DNA of 64,000 nucleotides from Mycobacterium alsense (lineage in GTDB: Bacteria; Actinomycetota; Actinomycetes; Mycobacteriales; Mycobacteriaceae), in assembly GCF_002086635.1 (NCBI RefSeq), contig NZ_MVHD01000015.1, positions 35,357 through 99,356 of the forward strand, read 5' to 3'. Both the position numbers and the translations under genes were made by a program. Within the stretch, counting starts at the first letter, position 1; each line of letters begins with the position of its first letter. Positions 33,880 to 43,252 of this stretch are shown here, one piece after another. The notes beneath the pieces are model-generated. The model was not told where the DNA came from. It searched no databases and saw only the letters and a program-made list of their open reading frames with translations.

Positions 33880-35460
33880 TCAGGCCTGACCCACCTCGAA
33901 CCGGACGAAGCGCGTCACGGTCACACCGGCCTCGTCGAGCAGGGCCTTGACCGTCTTCTTGTTGTCGGACACCGACGGCTGCTCGAGCAGCACGGCGTCC
34001 TTGAAGAAGCCGTTCAGCCGGCCCTCGACGATCTTGGGCAGCGCCTGCTCCGGCTTGCCCTCGGCCTTGGCGGTCTCCTCGGCGATGCGCCGTTCGCTGG
34101 CCACCACGTCCTCGGGCACGTCGTCGCGGGACAGGTAGCGCGCCTTGAGCGCGGCGATCTGCAGCGCGACGGCGTGGGCGGCCTCCTGGTTGTCGCCCTG
34201 GAACTCGACGAGAACGCCCACCGCGGGCGGCAGGTCGGCCGCGCGCTTGTGCAGGTAGGTCTCGACGGTCCCGTCGAAGAACGCCACCCGGCGCAGCTCG
34301 AGCTTCTCGCCGATCTTGGCCGACAGGTCGGCGATGGCCTGCTCGACGGTCGTGTCACCGGTGCTGGCCGCCTTGAGGGTGTCGACGTCGGTGGCCTTGG
34401 ACTTGGCCGCCGCAGCGACCACGTCGTCGGCCAGCCGCTGGAATTCGTCGTTCTTGGCGACGAAGTCGGTCTCGCTGTTGAGCTCGATCAGCGCGCCGTC
34501 CTTGGCCGCGACCAGGCCCTCGGCCGTGGCCCGCTCGGCGCGCTTGCCGACGTCCTTGGCGCCCTTGATCCGCAGCGCCTCGACGGCCTTGTCGAAGTCG
34601 CCGTCGGTCTCGGCCAGCGCGTTCTTGCAGTCGAGCATGCCGGCGCCGGTGAGCTCCCGGAGCCGCTTGACGTCGGCGGCGGTGGCCGTCGCCGAGGCCA
34701 GCAGCTCCTGCTCCCATTCGGCGAGCGGCTCGGCGGCCTCGGCCTCGGGCTTGCCGTCGCCGCGGCCCAGCCCGGCGCGGGCCTGCAGGCCCTCGGCGAC
34801 CGCGGAGGCGATCACCTTGGTCAGCAGGGCCGCCGAGCGGATCGCGTCGTCGTTGCCGGGGATCGGGTAGTCGACCTCGTCGGGGTCGCAGTTGGTGTCC
34901 AGGATCGCGATGACGGGGATGCCCAGCTTGCGGGCCTCGCCGACGGCGATGTGCTCCTTGTTGGTGTCGACGACCCAGACCGCCGACGGCACCTTGTTCA
35001 TGTCGCGGATACCGCCGAGGCTGCGCTCGAGCTTGTTCTTCTCGCGGGTCAGGCCCAGGATCTCCTTCTTGGTGCGGCCCTCGAAGCCGCCGGTCTGCTC
35101 CATCGCCTCGAGTTCCTTGAGGCGCTGGAGCCGCTTGTGCACGGTGGAGAAGTTGGTCAGCATGCCGCCCAGCCAGCGCTGGTTGACGTACGGCATGCCG
35201 ACGCGGGTCGCCTCGGCCGCGACGGATTCCTGCGCCTGCTTCTTGGTGCCGACGAACAAGATGGTGCCGCCGTGGGCGACGGTCTCCTTGACGAACTCGT
35301 ACGCCTTGTCGATGAAGGTGAGCGTCTGCTGCAGGTCGATGATGTAGATGCCGTTGCGGTCGGTGAAGATGAACCGCTTCATCTTGGGGTTCCAGCGACG
35401 GGTCTGATGCCCGAAGTGGGTGCCGCTGTCCAGCAGCTGCTTCATGGTAACGACGGCCAT
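33880..35460 (-). CDS. rpsB-tsf: fused 30S ribosomal protein S2 and elongation factor Ts
   Basis: One uninterrupted frame of 526 residues. Residues 1-259 are ribosomal protein S2 ([20 protein letters not shown] through [16 protein letters not shown]). Residues 260-526 (from base 34683 down) are elongation factor Ts, from [15 protein letters not shown] to [13 protein letters not shown]. In M. tuberculosis these are separate genes of 287 and 271 codons. Here the S2 Ala/Thr/Ser tail, its stop, the intergenic region and the first four tsf codons are missing, and there is no start codon or ribosome binding site left for tsf. Both halves keep their conserved residues. It is either a true fusion or a deletion in the assembly. 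AAGGA precedes the start at 35460. Confidence 0.9.
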   Translation of the reverse strand: MAVVTMKQLLDSGTHFGHQTRRWNPKMKRFIFTDRNGIYIIDLQQTLTFIDKAYEFVKETVAHGGTILFVGTKKQAQESVAAEATRVGMPYVNQRWLGGMLTNFSTVHKRLQRLKELEAMEQTGGFEGRTKKEILGLTREKNKLERSLGGIRDMNKVPSAVWVVDTNKEHIAVGEARKLGIPVIAILDTNCDPDEVDYPIPGNDDAIRSAALLTKVIASAVAEGLQARAGLGRGDGKPEAEAAEPLAEWEQELLASATATAADVKRLRELTGAGMLDCKNALAETDGDFDKAVEALRIKGAKDVGKRAERATAEGLVAAKDGALIELNSETDFVAKNDEFQRLADDVVAAAAKSKATDVDTLKAASTGDTTVEQAIADLSAKIGEKLELRRVAFFDGTVETYLHKRAADLPPAVGVLVEFQGDNQEAAHAVALQIAALKARYLSRDDVPEDVVASERRIAEETAKAEGKPEQALPKIVEGRLNGFFKDAVLLEQPSVSDNKKTVKALLDEAGVTVTRFVRFEVGQA

Positions 35461-35640
35461 AGTCAGCCATGTCCTTTTTTTGTCGGTTGTCGCCCGGCAT
35501 CAGGTGAGGCCGGGCCCTGGTGCCTGTCGAGATGCCCAACCCTTACTCGGGACCGCTCAGCATCTTCAGTGCGCAGACACGCGAAGTCAGCCCGTTTACA
35601 CGGACCGCGGAAAGCAGTTTACACCGTTTTCCCAGGTGCT

Positions 35641-35649
35641 TTATCCACA
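35641..35649 (+). promoter_or_regulatory. perfect DnaA-box sequence
   Basis: TTATCCACA is the consensus DnaA box. It lies in the divergent region between the rpsB-tsf gene and the M23 gene, 44 bp before the M23 start. A single box could be chance or a DnaA regulatory site. Confidence 0.3.
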
Positions 35650-35692
35650 GTGCCGAGTGGCCCGATCGGCGGCGCCGGGCTGGACTGAACCG

Positions 35693-36193
35693 GTGCGATG
35701 GGTGGCGCTGGCGGTTGCGGTGGGCCTGCTCGGCGCCGTGCCGGCTTCGGCCGACGACGGGCGGCTGGACTGGCCGCTGCGCCCGCCCCCGGCCCTGAAC
35801 CGGGGGACCCGGGGATTCGACGCCCCGTCACCCGACTGGCAGCCCGGCCACCGCGGTGTGGACCTGCCCGGCTCCCCCGGTCAGCCGGTCTATGCCGCCG
35901 CCGCGGCGACCGTGGTGTTCGCCGGGATGCTCGCGGGGCGGCCGGTGGTGTCGCTGGCGCACCCCGGCGGCCTGCGCACCAGCTACGAGCCGGTCCGGGC
36001 GAGGGTGCGGCCCGGCCAGGCGGTGACGGCCGGGACCGTGCTAGGCGAGCTGGTGGCCGGGCATCCCGGCTGCCGGGCGGCGGCGTGCCTGCACTGGGGC
36101 GCCATGTGGGGCCCGGCTTCGGGCGCCCGCTACGTCGACCCGCTGGCCCTGCTGAAGTCCACGCCGATCCGGCTCAAGCCGCTCAATCCCTAG
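35693..36193 (+). CDS. secreted M23 (LytM-fold) peptidase-like protein
   Basis: The GTG at 35693 gives 166 residues with a clear signal peptide (RWVALAVAVGLLGAVPASA). A longer in-frame reading exists upstream, but it crosses promoter-like DNA. The LytM fold shows HRGVDLPGSPGQPVYA (His and Asp zinc ligands) and CLHWGAMWG, where the usual HxH motif has Cys in place of the first His. The zinc site may be complete but the catalytic His is missing, so it could be a peptidoglycan-binding activator rather than an enzyme. It corresponds to Rv2891. Confidence 0.8.
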   Translation: MRWVALAVAVGLLGAVPASADDGRLDWPLRPPPALNRGTRGFDAPSPDWQPGHRGVDLPGSPGQPVYAAAAATVVFAGMLAGRPVVSLAHPGGLRTSYEPVRARVRPGQAVTAGTVLGELVAGHPGCRAAACLHWGAMWGPASGARYVDPLALLKSTPIRLKPLNP

Positions 36194-36253
36194 CCAGCCG
36201 CAACAGGTGTATCACCAGCCACTCTGGCCCCCAGCGGGAGCGGGCACACTCTT

Positions 36254-36371
36254 TGCCCGCCTCACAGCGACAACTCGGTGGCGGCCGCCAACGGGCGCCT
36301 CGGTTGCGGCCGCCTACGGACGGCCTCGGTTGTGCCCCAACCCGGGCGGCATTGTCGCTGTGAGGCGGGCA
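36254..36371. repeat. 20-bp perfect inverted repeat bounding a 118-bp element
   Basis: TGCCCGCCTCACAGCGACAA (36254-36273) is repeated exactly in reverse complement at 36352-36371. The 78-bp interior contains short direct repeats of CTCGGTTGCGGCCGCC type. It lies between the convergent ends of the M23 gene and xerC (36194-36432, no gene). It could be a small non-autonomous inverted-repeat element or an unusually long bidirectional terminator. Confidence 0.6.
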
Positions 36372-36432
36372 GGTCGGGTGCCGCCCGATCCAGGGGCTCG
36401 TGTGACTCAGGTGGCACACGTGACCCCTGTGC

Positions 36433-37335
36433 TCACGCGCGCGGGTGCGCCTGGTCGTGCACCGCGCGCAGCCGGGACACCGCGACGTGGGTGTAGAGCT
36501 GCGTGGTTGCCAGGCTGGAATGGCCGAGCAACTCCTGGACGAGGCGCAGGTCGGCCCCGCCCTCGAGCAGGTGTGTCGCGGCGCTGTGGCGCAGCCCGTG
36601 CGGGCCCATGTCCGGCGCGCCGTCCACGGCGGCGACGGTCTGGTGCACGACGGTGCGGGCCTGGCGGACGTCGAGCCGCCGCCCGCGCGCGCCCAGCAGC
36701 AGCGCCGGCCCGGACTCCGCGGTGGCCAGCGCGGGACGCCCGTCGGCGAGCCAGGCCTGCAGCGCCTCGGCGGCCGGAGCCCCGAACGGCGCGCTGCGCT
36801 GCTTGTCGCCCTTGCCGAGCACCCGCACCAGACGGTGGCGGGTGTCCACGTCATCGACGTCCAGGCCGCACAGCTCGCTCACCCGGATGCCGGTCGCATA
36901 CAGCATCTCCACGATCAGCCGGTCCCGCAAGGCCAGCGGATCGCCTTGCTGGGCACCGGATTTCGCGGCCGCCATCGCCCGCAGGGCCTGATCCTGGCGC
37001 AGCACCGACGGCAGCGTGCGGTGCGCCTTGGGCACCTGCAGCCGCGCCGCCGGGTCCGTCGCGAGCAGCCCGCGCCGCACCGCCCACGCGGTGAACGCCT
37101 TGACCGACGACGTGCGGCGGGCCAGCGTCGTGCGGGCCGCGCCCGCACCGGCGGCCGCGGCCAGCCACGCCCGCAGCAGGGGCAGGCTCAGCGCCTCCAG
37201 GCCCGACCCGGGGGCCCGGCCGTCCAGGAACGCCAGCAACGAGCGCACGTCGCCCAAATACGCCCGGCGGGTGTGCGCCGAACGGCCGCACTGCAGCTCC
37301 AGGTACTCGTCGAACTCGTCGAGGATCGCCTCCAC
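36433..37335 (-). CDS. xerC: site-specific tyrosine recombinase XerC
   Basis: The GTG at 37335 ([19 protein letters not shown]) gives 300 residues, matching XerC. An N-terminal SAM-like core-binding domain covers residues 1-95. The catalytic domain has Arg in [10 protein letters not shown], Lys in GKGDKQRS, the HxxR box [15 protein letters not shown], His in [11 protein letters not shown] and the nucleophile Tyr in QLYTHVAV. With XerD it resolves chromosome dimers at dif. No dif-like site was seen here. Confidence 0.95.
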   Translation of the reverse strand: MEAILDEFDEYLELQCGRSAHTRRAYLGDVRSLLAFLDGRAPGSGLEALSLPLLRAWLAAAAGAGAARTTLARRTSSVKAFTAWAVRRGLLATDPAARLQVPKAHRTLPSVLRQDQALRAMAAAKSGAQQGDPLALRDRLIVEMLYATGIRVSELCGLDVDDVDTRHRLVRVLGKGDKQRSAPFGAPAAEALQAWLADGRPALATAESGPALLLGARGRRLDVRQARTVVHQTVAAVDGAPDMGPHGLRHSAATHLLEGGADLRLVQELLGHSSLATTQLYTHVAVSRLRAVHDQAHPRA

Positions 37336-37367
37336 ACCATTACGGTCGCAGGCGCCGGGGGCTCGGC

Positions 37368-38528
37368 TCAGGTGACGCGCCGCAGCGTTTCCGGGGTGAG
37401 ATCTTTGCGCGTGGGGTAGCCGTCGACGGCCATGATCAGGTCGGCCTCGGCCAGCATCGAACGCAGCACGTGCACGATGCCGTCGACGCCGCCGAGGGCC
37501 AGGCCGTAGGCGTACGGGCGGCCGACGCCCACCGCGGTGGCGCCCAACGCGAGCGCCTTGATGACGTCGGCGCCGCTGCGGATGCCCGAGTCGAACAGCA
37601 CGGGCACCCCGCCGGCCGCCTCCACCACCCCCGGCAGGCAGTCGATCGCCGGCAGGCCGCCGTTGGCCTGCCGGCCGCCGTGGTTGGAGCAGTAGATGCC
37701 GTCGACGCCGCCGTCCTTGGCGCGGCGGGCGTCGTCGGGATGGCAGATGCCCTTGACGAGCAGCGGCAGATCGGTCAACGAGCGCAGCCAGGGCAGGTCG
37801 TCCCAGCTGAGGGGGTTGCCGAAGAGCTGCGCCCAGCGCAGCACCACCGCCCGCGGATCCGCTTCCGGCGGCTGTTGCAGGCCGGCGCGAAACACCGGAT
37901 CGCTGGTGTAGTTGCTCAGGCAATGCCCGCGCAGCTGCGGGAAGTTGGCCGTGGTCAGGTCGCGGGGGCGCCAGCCGGGCACCCAGGTGTCGAGCGTGAC
38001 GATGATCCCCCGGTAACCGGCGGCCTCCGCGCGCTGGACGAGGCTGGCGGCCAGCTCCCGGTCTTTCGGGGTGTACAGCTGGAAAAACCCCGGGGTGTCG
38101 CCGAATTCGGCGGCGACGTCCTCGAGCGGGTCGGCGGTCAGGGTGGACACCACCATCGGCACCCCGGTGCGCGCCGCCGCCCGGGCGGTGGCCAGGTCTC
38201 CGTGGCCGTCCTGGGCGCAGATGCCGATGACCCCGATGGGCGCCATGAACAGCGGCGAGGGCAGGGCCATGCCGAACAGCTCCACCGACAGATCCCGTTC
38301 GGTGGCGCCGACGAACATCCGCGGGATCAGGCCCCACCCGTCGAAGGCGCTGCGGTTGGCCCGCTGGGTGCGCTCGTCCCCGGCCCCGCCGGCGACGTAC
38401 GACCACACCGACGGCGACATCGCGGCCCGCGCCTTGGCCTCCAGTTCGGCGTGGGCCACCGGCAGCGCCGGCACCGTCCCGGCGAGGCCCTGCAGGTAGA
38501 TCTCGAACTGGTAATCGCCGAACGCCAT
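37368..38528 (-). CDS. lactate 2-monooxygenase (FMN-dependent alpha-hydroxy-acid oxidase family)
   Basis: 386 residues from the ATG at 38528 ([20 protein letters not shown]). It is strongly similar along its length to the M. smegmatis lactate monooxygenase: [46 protein letters not shown], the NYTSDPVF segment, the catalytic [14 protein letters not shown] and the FMN-phosphate motif [12 protein letters not shown]. This enzyme turns lactate and O2 into acetate, CO2 and water. It is absent between xerC and viuB in M. tuberculosis as I recall that region, so it is probably an accessory insertion. No lactate permease is adjacent. Confidence 0.88.
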   Translation of the reverse strand: MAFGDYQFEIYLQGLAGTVPALPVAHAELEAKARAAMSPSVWSYVAGGAGDERTQRANRSAFDGWGLIPRMFVGATERDLSVELFGMALPSPLFMAPIGVIGICAQDGHGDLATARAAARTGVPMVVSTLTADPLEDVAAEFGDTPGFFQLYTPKDRELAASLVQRAEAAGYRGIIVTLDTWVPGWRPRDLTTANFPQLRGHCLSNYTSDPVFRAGLQQPPEADPRAVVLRWAQLFGNPLSWDDLPWLRSLTDLPLLVKGICHPDDARRAKDGGVDGIYCSNHGGRQANGGLPAIDCLPGVVEAAGGVPVLFDSGIRSGADVIKALALGATAVGVGRPYAYGLALGGVDGIVHVLRSMLAEADLIMAVDGYPTRKDLTPETLRRVT

Positions 38529-38551
38529 GCGACGAGCATGCCAGCCCGCGC

Positions 38552-39400
38552 TCAGCCGGCGGCTTCGGCCTCGGCGAGCTCCTTCTTCCACTGCCGGAAG
38601 CTCTCCTCGGTGCGGCCCCGCCGCCAGTAGCCCGAGATCGACGACGCCCATTTCGCGTCCACGCCGCGCTCCTTGCGGATGTAGGGCCGCAGGTTGTGCA
38701 TGACGGTTTGCGCCTCGCCGTGGATGAACACGTGCACCTGGCCCGGCAGCCACGGCGCGGTGGTGACGGCCTCGATGAGCGGCGCGAAGTCGCCGGCGCG
38801 GTCCTCGGGGACCAGGTCGGCGCGGCCACCGCGGTAGACCCAGCTCACGTCGACGGATTCCGGTGAGTTCAGCGGGATCTCGTCCTCCTGGCCGGCGACT
38901 TCGATGAACGCCTGCCCGACCGCGTCGGGAGGCAGGGCTTCCAGCGCCACGGCGATGGCCGGCAGCGCCGACTCGTCGCCGGCCAGCAGGTGCCAATCGG
39001 CGGTCGGGTCGGGGGTATAGGCGCCGCCCGGACCCATCAGGTAGATCGGCTGGCCGGGCTGGGCCGTCGACGCCCACGCGCCCGCGACGCCGTGCTCGCC
39101 GTGCACCACGACGTCCAGCGTGAGCTCGTGGGCATCGGGGTCGACGCGGCGCACCGTCATCGTGCGCACCGAGGGCTTCTGCTCCCGGGGCAGGTCGGCG
39201 AAGCTGTCCAGGGTCAGCGGATGCGGCAGCTCCGACACGTCGACGTCGCCCGGCAGGAACACCAGCTTGACGTAGGAGTCGGTGAACTTGCTGGGCACGA
39301 ATTTGTCGAAGTGTGCGCTCCCGAGCACGACCCGCACCATGTGTCGAGTGAGCTGTTCGGTGCGGGCGACTTCGAAGCTTTGCAGAGGTCGACCTGCCAC
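38552..39400 (-). CDS. viuB: siderophore-interacting protein (flavin iron-siderophore reductase)
   Basis: The GTG at 39400 has AGGAGG upstream and gives 282 residues, matching Rv2895c (283). The flavin domain motif RTMTVRRV, the Pro/Gly segment [13 protein letters not shown] and the nucleotide-site motif [16 protein letters not shown] place it in the ViuB/SIP family of ferredoxin-reductase-like proteins. The C-terminal [20 protein letters not shown] is the family end motif. It releases iron from ferric siderophores in the cytoplasm, here presumably carboxymycobactin. No IdeR box was identified upstream. Confidence 0.93.
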   Translation of the reverse strand: MAGRPLQSFEVARTEQLTRHMVRVVLGSAHFDKFVPSKFTDSYVKLVFLPGDVDVSELPHPLTLDSFADLPREQKPSVRTMTVRRVDPDAHELTLDVVVHGEHGVAGAWASTAQPGQPIYLMGPGGAYTPDPTADWHLLAGDESALPAIAVALEALPPDAVGQAFIEVAGQEDEIPLNSPESVDVSWVYRGGRADLVPEDRAGDFAPLIEAVTTAPWLPGQVHVFIHGEAQTVMHNLRPYIRKERGVDAKWASSISGYWRRGRTEESFRQWKKELAEAEAAG

Positions 39401-39441
39401 GTGTCCTCCTGTCTCCTCCTGTCCTGCCCGACCCCGCTCGA

Positions 39442-40590
39442 CTATACGAGCCGCTCCGACGGGGCCGGGGCCGCGGCGCGGACAATGCGCCACCGCCCGT
39501 CGTCGCGCCGCGCCAGCCCGGCGAGCTCGAGGATGGCCAGCGGTCCCAGCACCCGCTCGGGCGCCATACCCGACGCGACCGCGATCTCGTCGACCGCGGC
39601 GGCGCCGCGGCCGGGCAGCGCCTCGTACACCCGCCGCTCGGCTTCGCCCAGCCCGTCGAGCGCGGTTGTGGGATGCGGTTCCTCGGGGGCGAGCTCACCG
39701 ACGCGGCCGACCAGCTCCACGACGTCATCGGCCCGGGTGACCAGCTCCGCGCCGTCGCGCAGCAGCGCGTGACATCCCGCCGACGCCGACGACGTCACGG
39801 GCCCGGGCACCGCGGCCACCACCCGGCCCAGCGCCCGCGCCCACGCCGCGGTGTTCGCCGCGCCGCTGCGCAGGCCCGCCTCCACCACGACCGCCGCGCC
39901 CGCGACCGCGGCGACCAGCCTGTTGCGGGTCAAGAACCGGTGCCGGGCCGGGCGAACGCCCGGCGGGTATTCGGTGAACACCAGCCCACGTTGACCGATG
40001 CGGTGCAGCAGCGCGGAATGCCCTGCCGGATAAGGGATGTCGATCCCACCGGCCAGCACGGCAGCGGTGACGCCCTCGCAGTCCAGCGCCGCGCGGTGCG
40101 CCGCGCCGTCGATGCCGTAGGCGCCGCCGGACACCACCGCGACGTCGCGCTCGGCCAGCCCGGTGGCCAGGTCGGCGGCCACGTGCTCGCCGTACATCGT
40201 CGAGGCGCGCGTTCCGACCAGCGCGGCCGCGCGCGAGGCCACCTCGTCGAGGCGTTCGGGGCCCAACGCCCACAACACCATCGGCGGGCCGCCGCGGGCC
40301 TTCACCCCGGCGGCGCCGAACGCGGCGAATGCGAGCAGCGGCCACTCGTCGTCGTCGGGGGTGATCAGCCGGCCACCGCGGCTCGCGAGCAGCTCCAGAT
40401 CGGCAGCGGCCCGGTCTATTTCGCGTCTGGCCTCGGTGTGGCGCGCCACTCGGTCGTCGACCGATCCGCGCCGCACCCGGTCGGCCGCCTCCACCGGCCC
40501 CACGCGTCGCACCAGCGCGACGAGTTCGGCGCAGGGCGGCTCGGCGACCCTCGACAGGTAGGCCCACGCGCGCAAGAGCGGACGGTTCAT
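39442..40590 (-). CDS. dprA: DNA-processing protein DprA
   Basis: The ATG at 40590 overlaps the comM stop (ATGA); 382 residues. The Rossmann-like DprA core shows [49 protein letters not shown] and the [20 protein letters not shown] motif. A winged-helix domain ends the protein. DprA loads RecA on single-stranded DNA during transformation and recombination. It is in a conserved yraN-comM-dprA operon. Confidence 0.94.
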   Translation of the reverse strand: MNRPLLRAWAYLSRVAEPPCAELVALVRRVGPVEAADRVRRGSVDDRVARHTEARREIDRAAADLELLASRGGRLITPDDDEWPLLAFAAFGAAGVKARGGPPMVLWALGPERLDEVASRAAALVGTRASTMYGEHVAADLATGLAERDVAVVSGGAYGIDGAAHRAALDCEGVTAAVLAGGIDIPYPAGHSALLHRIGQRGLVFTEYPPGVRPARHRFLTRNRLVAAVAGAAVVVEAGLRSGAANTAAWARALGRVVAAVPGPVTSSASAGCHALLRDGAELVTRADDVVELVGRVGELAPEEPHPTTALDGLGEAERRVYEALPGRGAAAVDEIAVASGMAPERVLGPLAILELAGLARRDDGRWRIVRAAAPAPSERLV

Positions 40591-42098
40591 CGGTGCGCTC
40601 CGGGTTGGCGGAAACTGAGCGCGGTGGCGACCTCGTCGAGGCCGGGCGAAGCCCGGCCGGCCAGGTCGGCCAGGCTCCACGCGACGCGCAGCGTGCGGTC
40701 CAGGCCGCGGATGCTGAGCAGCCCGCCGTCCAGCGCCCGCTTGAGCGGGTTCATCGCGGCGTTGCCGGGGCGGAACTTGCGCCGCAGCAGCGTGCCGCTG
40801 ACCTCGGCGTTGGTGCGGAATCCGTAGGGGCGCCAGCGCTCGGCCGCCGCGTCGCGCGCCGCGGCCACCCGCCGGCGTACCTGCGCCGTGGACTCGCCGT
40901 CGGTGACCGCGATCGCCCCGGCCCGCACCGCGTTCATCTGCACCCGCAGGTCCACGCGGTCCATCAGGGGCCCGGACAGCTTGCCCAGGTAGCGGCGTTT
41001 GGCCGCGGCCGCGCACACGCAGTCCCGCGGATCGGCCGGCGCGCACGGGCAGGGGTTGGCGGCCAGCACGAGCTGGAAGCGGGCCGGGTAGCACGCCACC
41101 CCGTCGCGGCGGGCGAGGCGAATTTCCCCGTCCTCCAACGGTGTTCGCAGGGCCTCCAGCGCGCTGACGGCGATCTCGGCGCACTCGTCCAAAAACAGCA
41201 CCCCGCGGTGCGCCCGGCTGACCGCGCCGGGTCGGGCCATCCCCGAGCCGCCGCCGACGAGCGCCGCGACGGTGGAGCTGTGGTGGGGCGCCACGAACGG
41301 CGGCGCGGTGATCAGCGGGGTGTCGCCCGACAACAGCCCCGCCACCGAGTGGATCGCGGTGACCTCGAGGGACTCGCCCTCCGCCAGGCGCGGCAGCAAT
41401 CCCGGAAGGCGTTGGGCCAGCATCGTTTTGCCCACCCCCGGCGGGCCGGTCAGCATGAGGTGATGCGCCCCGGCGGCCGCGACTTCCACGGCGAAGCGGG
41501 CCTGCGCCTGCCCGATTACGTCGGCCAGGTCGGCGGGCGGCTCCGGGTCCGGTGCGCCCGCGCTGATCCTGCGGTCCAGCCCGCCGGAGCCGGACAGCCA
41601 GCGCCGCAGCTGGCGCAGCGTGCGAACGCCCCACACCTCGATGCCGTCGACGAGGCTGGCCTCGGCCAGGTTGTCGACCGGGACGACGACGACCGGCCAG
41701 CCCTCGCGCTTGGCGGCCAGCACCGCGGGCAGCACCCCGCGCACCGGCCGCACCCGCCCGTCCAGGGACAGCTCGCCCAGCAGTACCGCCTTCTCCAGGC
41801 GTTCCCACGGGTGCTTGCGCTGCGCGGAGAGCACGGCCGCGGCCAGGGCGATGTCGTACACCGATCCCATCTTGGGCAGGGTCGCCGGTGACAGCGCCAG
41901 CGTGAGCCGGGCCTGGGGCCAGCTGTTGCCGCAGTTGGTGACCGCCGCCCGGACCCGGTCCCTCGACTCCTGCAGGGCCGCGTCGGGCAGGCCCACCAGG
42001 TGCACGCCGGGCAGGCCGGAGGTGATGTCGGCCTCGATCTCCACGATGGCGCCGTCCAGCCCGCGCACCGCGACCGAGAACGCCCGTCCCAGCGCCAT
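40587..42098 (-). CDS. comM: ComM/YifB-like Mg-chelatase-family AAA+ ATPase
   Basis: 503 residues. An N-terminal Lon-like domain (SVAVRGLDGAIVEIEADITS) is followed by the AAA+ core with Walker A GPPGVGKT, PPFVAPHHSSTVAALVGGG and Walker B GVLFLDECAE. A Cys-rich NPCPCAPADPRDCVCAA insertion precedes the C-terminal lid. ComM helicases drive branch migration during integration of transformed DNA. The start ATG shares one base with the yraN stop and its stop overlaps dprA, so the three genes are translationally coupled. Confidence 0.93.
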   Translation of the reverse strand: MALGRAFSVAVRGLDGAIVEIEADITSGLPGVHLVGLPDAALQESRDRVRAAVTNCGNSWPQARLTLALSPATLPKMGSVYDIALAAAVLSAQRKHPWERLEKAVLLGELSLDGRVRPVRGVLPAVLAAKREGWPVVVVPVDNLAEASLVDGIEVWGVRTLRQLRRWLSGSGGLDRRISAGAPDPEPPADLADVIGQAQARFAVEVAAAGAHHLMLTGPPGVGKTMLAQRLPGLLPRLAEGESLEVTAIHSVAGLLSGDTPLITAPPFVAPHHSSTVAALVGGGSGMARPGAVSRAHRGVLFLDECAEIAVSALEALRTPLEDGEIRLARRDGVACYPARFQLVLAANPCPCAPADPRDCVCAAAAKRRYLGKLSGPLMDRVDLRVQMNAVRAGAIAVTDGESTAQVRRRVAAARDAAAERWRPYGFRTNAEVSGTLLRRKFRPGNAAMNPLKRALDGGLLSIRGLDRTLRVAWSLADLAGRASPGLDEVATALSFRQPGAHR

Positions 42099-42475
42099 CA
42101 GCCGATCCCCCGCAGGTGGGTGAGCTCCGGGGCGCGGCGCCGCCCGACCCGCACGCCGACCACGTCGATGCGCAGCGCCGCCCAGCGCACGTCCTGGCCG
42201 GCCAGCCACAGCCCGGCCAGCCGGCGCAGCCGCGCGACCTTGCGCGGGGTGACCGCGTGGGCCAGCCCGCCGTAGCCGTCGCCGGTGCGGGTCTTGACCT
42301 CCACGAACACCACGGTGTTCGTGGCCTCGTCGGCGGCGATCACGTCCAGCTCGCCGTAGCGGCAGCGCCAGTTGCGGGCCACGATGCGCAACCCCGTCCG
42401 CGTCAGGTGATCCACGGCGAGCGCCTCGCCCATCGCCCCGAGCTGGGCGCGGGTCATCGTCTTCTCGGTCGTCAT
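42098..42475 (-). CDS. UPF0102 (YraN) endonuclease-fold protein
   Basis: The ATG at 42475 (MTTEKTMTRAQLGAMGEALA) gives 125 residues, matching Rv2898c; a longer upstream reading (to 42538) is not conserved. The restriction-endonuclease-like fold shows GEALAVDHL, RYGELDVIA and VFVEVKTRTGDGYGG (the Glu-x-Lys pair). The biochemical role is not established; its tight linkage to comM and dprA suggests DNA processing. Confidence 0.9.
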   Translation of the reverse strand: MTTEKTMTRAQLGAMGEALAVDHLTRTGLRIVARNWRCRYGELDVIAADEATNTVVFVEVKTRTGDGYGGLAHAVTPRKVARLRRLAGLWLAGQDVRWAALRIDVVGVRVGRRRAPELTHLRGIG

Positions 42476-42544
42476 GGCGGCCACGGTGCACCGCGGCGCC
42501 GACACCACGCGGCGCCGGCGTCGCGAAATCACCGCCAACGGACG

Positions 42545-42606
42545 CGGTTATCCCCAGTCGGGGAGCTATCCCCAGGCGGGCCTACGTGATGTGGTCGGCC
42601 CTGGTG
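42545..42606. repeat. direct repeat copy 1, duplicated fdhD tail
   Basis: 62 bp matching 43191-43252 at 57 positions. The copy includes degenerate fdhD C-terminal coding sequence, although fdhD itself ends at 43228. With copy 2 it flanks the PPOX gene. Confidence 0.8.
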
Positions 42607-42738
42607 GACGTCGCCGCAAAAATCACGCGTGACAACTCGGCGGGGCGGTCGACGGTCGGGCTGTCGGATTACGCGCTGCCTCTTCGTCGTATGGATAGAC
42701 AGCAAATGCGCGGAAACATGACGAATCAGGAGAACGCA

Positions 42739-43170
42739 ATGAACATCATGAAACTCGACGACAGCGCACGCCAACTCATAGGGTCCGGCCCGGCAACGCT
42801 GGTCACGATCAATCGCAACGGCAGCCCGCAAGTCAGCGTGGTCTGGGTGACGGTGCAGAGTACAGCCGACGGCGGTGATGAGCTAGTCACCGCTCATCTG
42901 ATGGAGCATCAGAAGATCCGCAACATCCGCCGTGATCCCCGCGTGGCGGTGACCATCGTGTCCACCGACCGCAGTGGGCCGCAGACACCCTACCTGTCGA
43001 TCAAAGGCACGGCGCGCGTCGAGGAGGGCGGCGCTCCAGAACTGCTCGACGACATCGCCACAACGATATTCGGCCCCGGCACCGGTTTCCCGCCGCCCGA
43101 CGCACCGCCCGGATACCTGACTCGCATCACAATAGAGAAGGTGGGCGGGGTAGGCCCGTGGGCGACCTGA
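42739..43170 (+). CDS. PPOX-class (probably F420-dependent) oxidoreductase
   Basis: The ATG at 42739 has AGGAGAA upstream and gives 143 residues; earlier in-frame Met codons lack a site. The split-barrel flavin/F420 fold shows GPATLVTINRNGSPQVSVVW, LVTAHLMEHQKIRNIRRDPR, VAVTIVST and YLSIKGTARVEEGGAPELLD. Mycobacterial members use F420 to reduce unsaturated or quinone-like compounds. The gene is oriented against yraN and fdhD and is flanked by direct repeats (42545-42606 and 43191-43252), so it looks inserted. Confidence 0.85.
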   Translation: MNIMKLDDSARQLIGSGPATLVTINRNGSPQVSVVWVTVQSTADGGDELVTAHLMEHQKIRNIRRDPRVAVTIVSTDRSGPQTPYLSIKGTARVEEGGAPELLDDIATTIFGPGTGFPPPDAPPGYLTRITIEKVGGVGPWAT

Positions 43171-43190
43171 ACATGACTGTGCTACCGAGT

Positions 43191-43252
43191 CGGTTATCCC
43201 CAGTCGGGGGCCCATCCCCAGGCGGGCCTACGTGATGCGGTCGGCCCGGGTG
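43191..43252. repeat. direct repeat copy 2, native fdhD tail
   Basis: 62 bp that include the last eight codons and stop of fdhD plus 37 bp downstream. It matches 42545-42606 at 57 of 62 positions, offset 646 bp. Confidence 0.8.

Noticed and set aside
32518..35688. A plus-strand open frame of over 1,000 codons opposite amiC and rpsB-tsf
   Set aside because: It has no recognisable domain and is antisense to strongly conserved genes. Long antisense frames are expected at this GC content.
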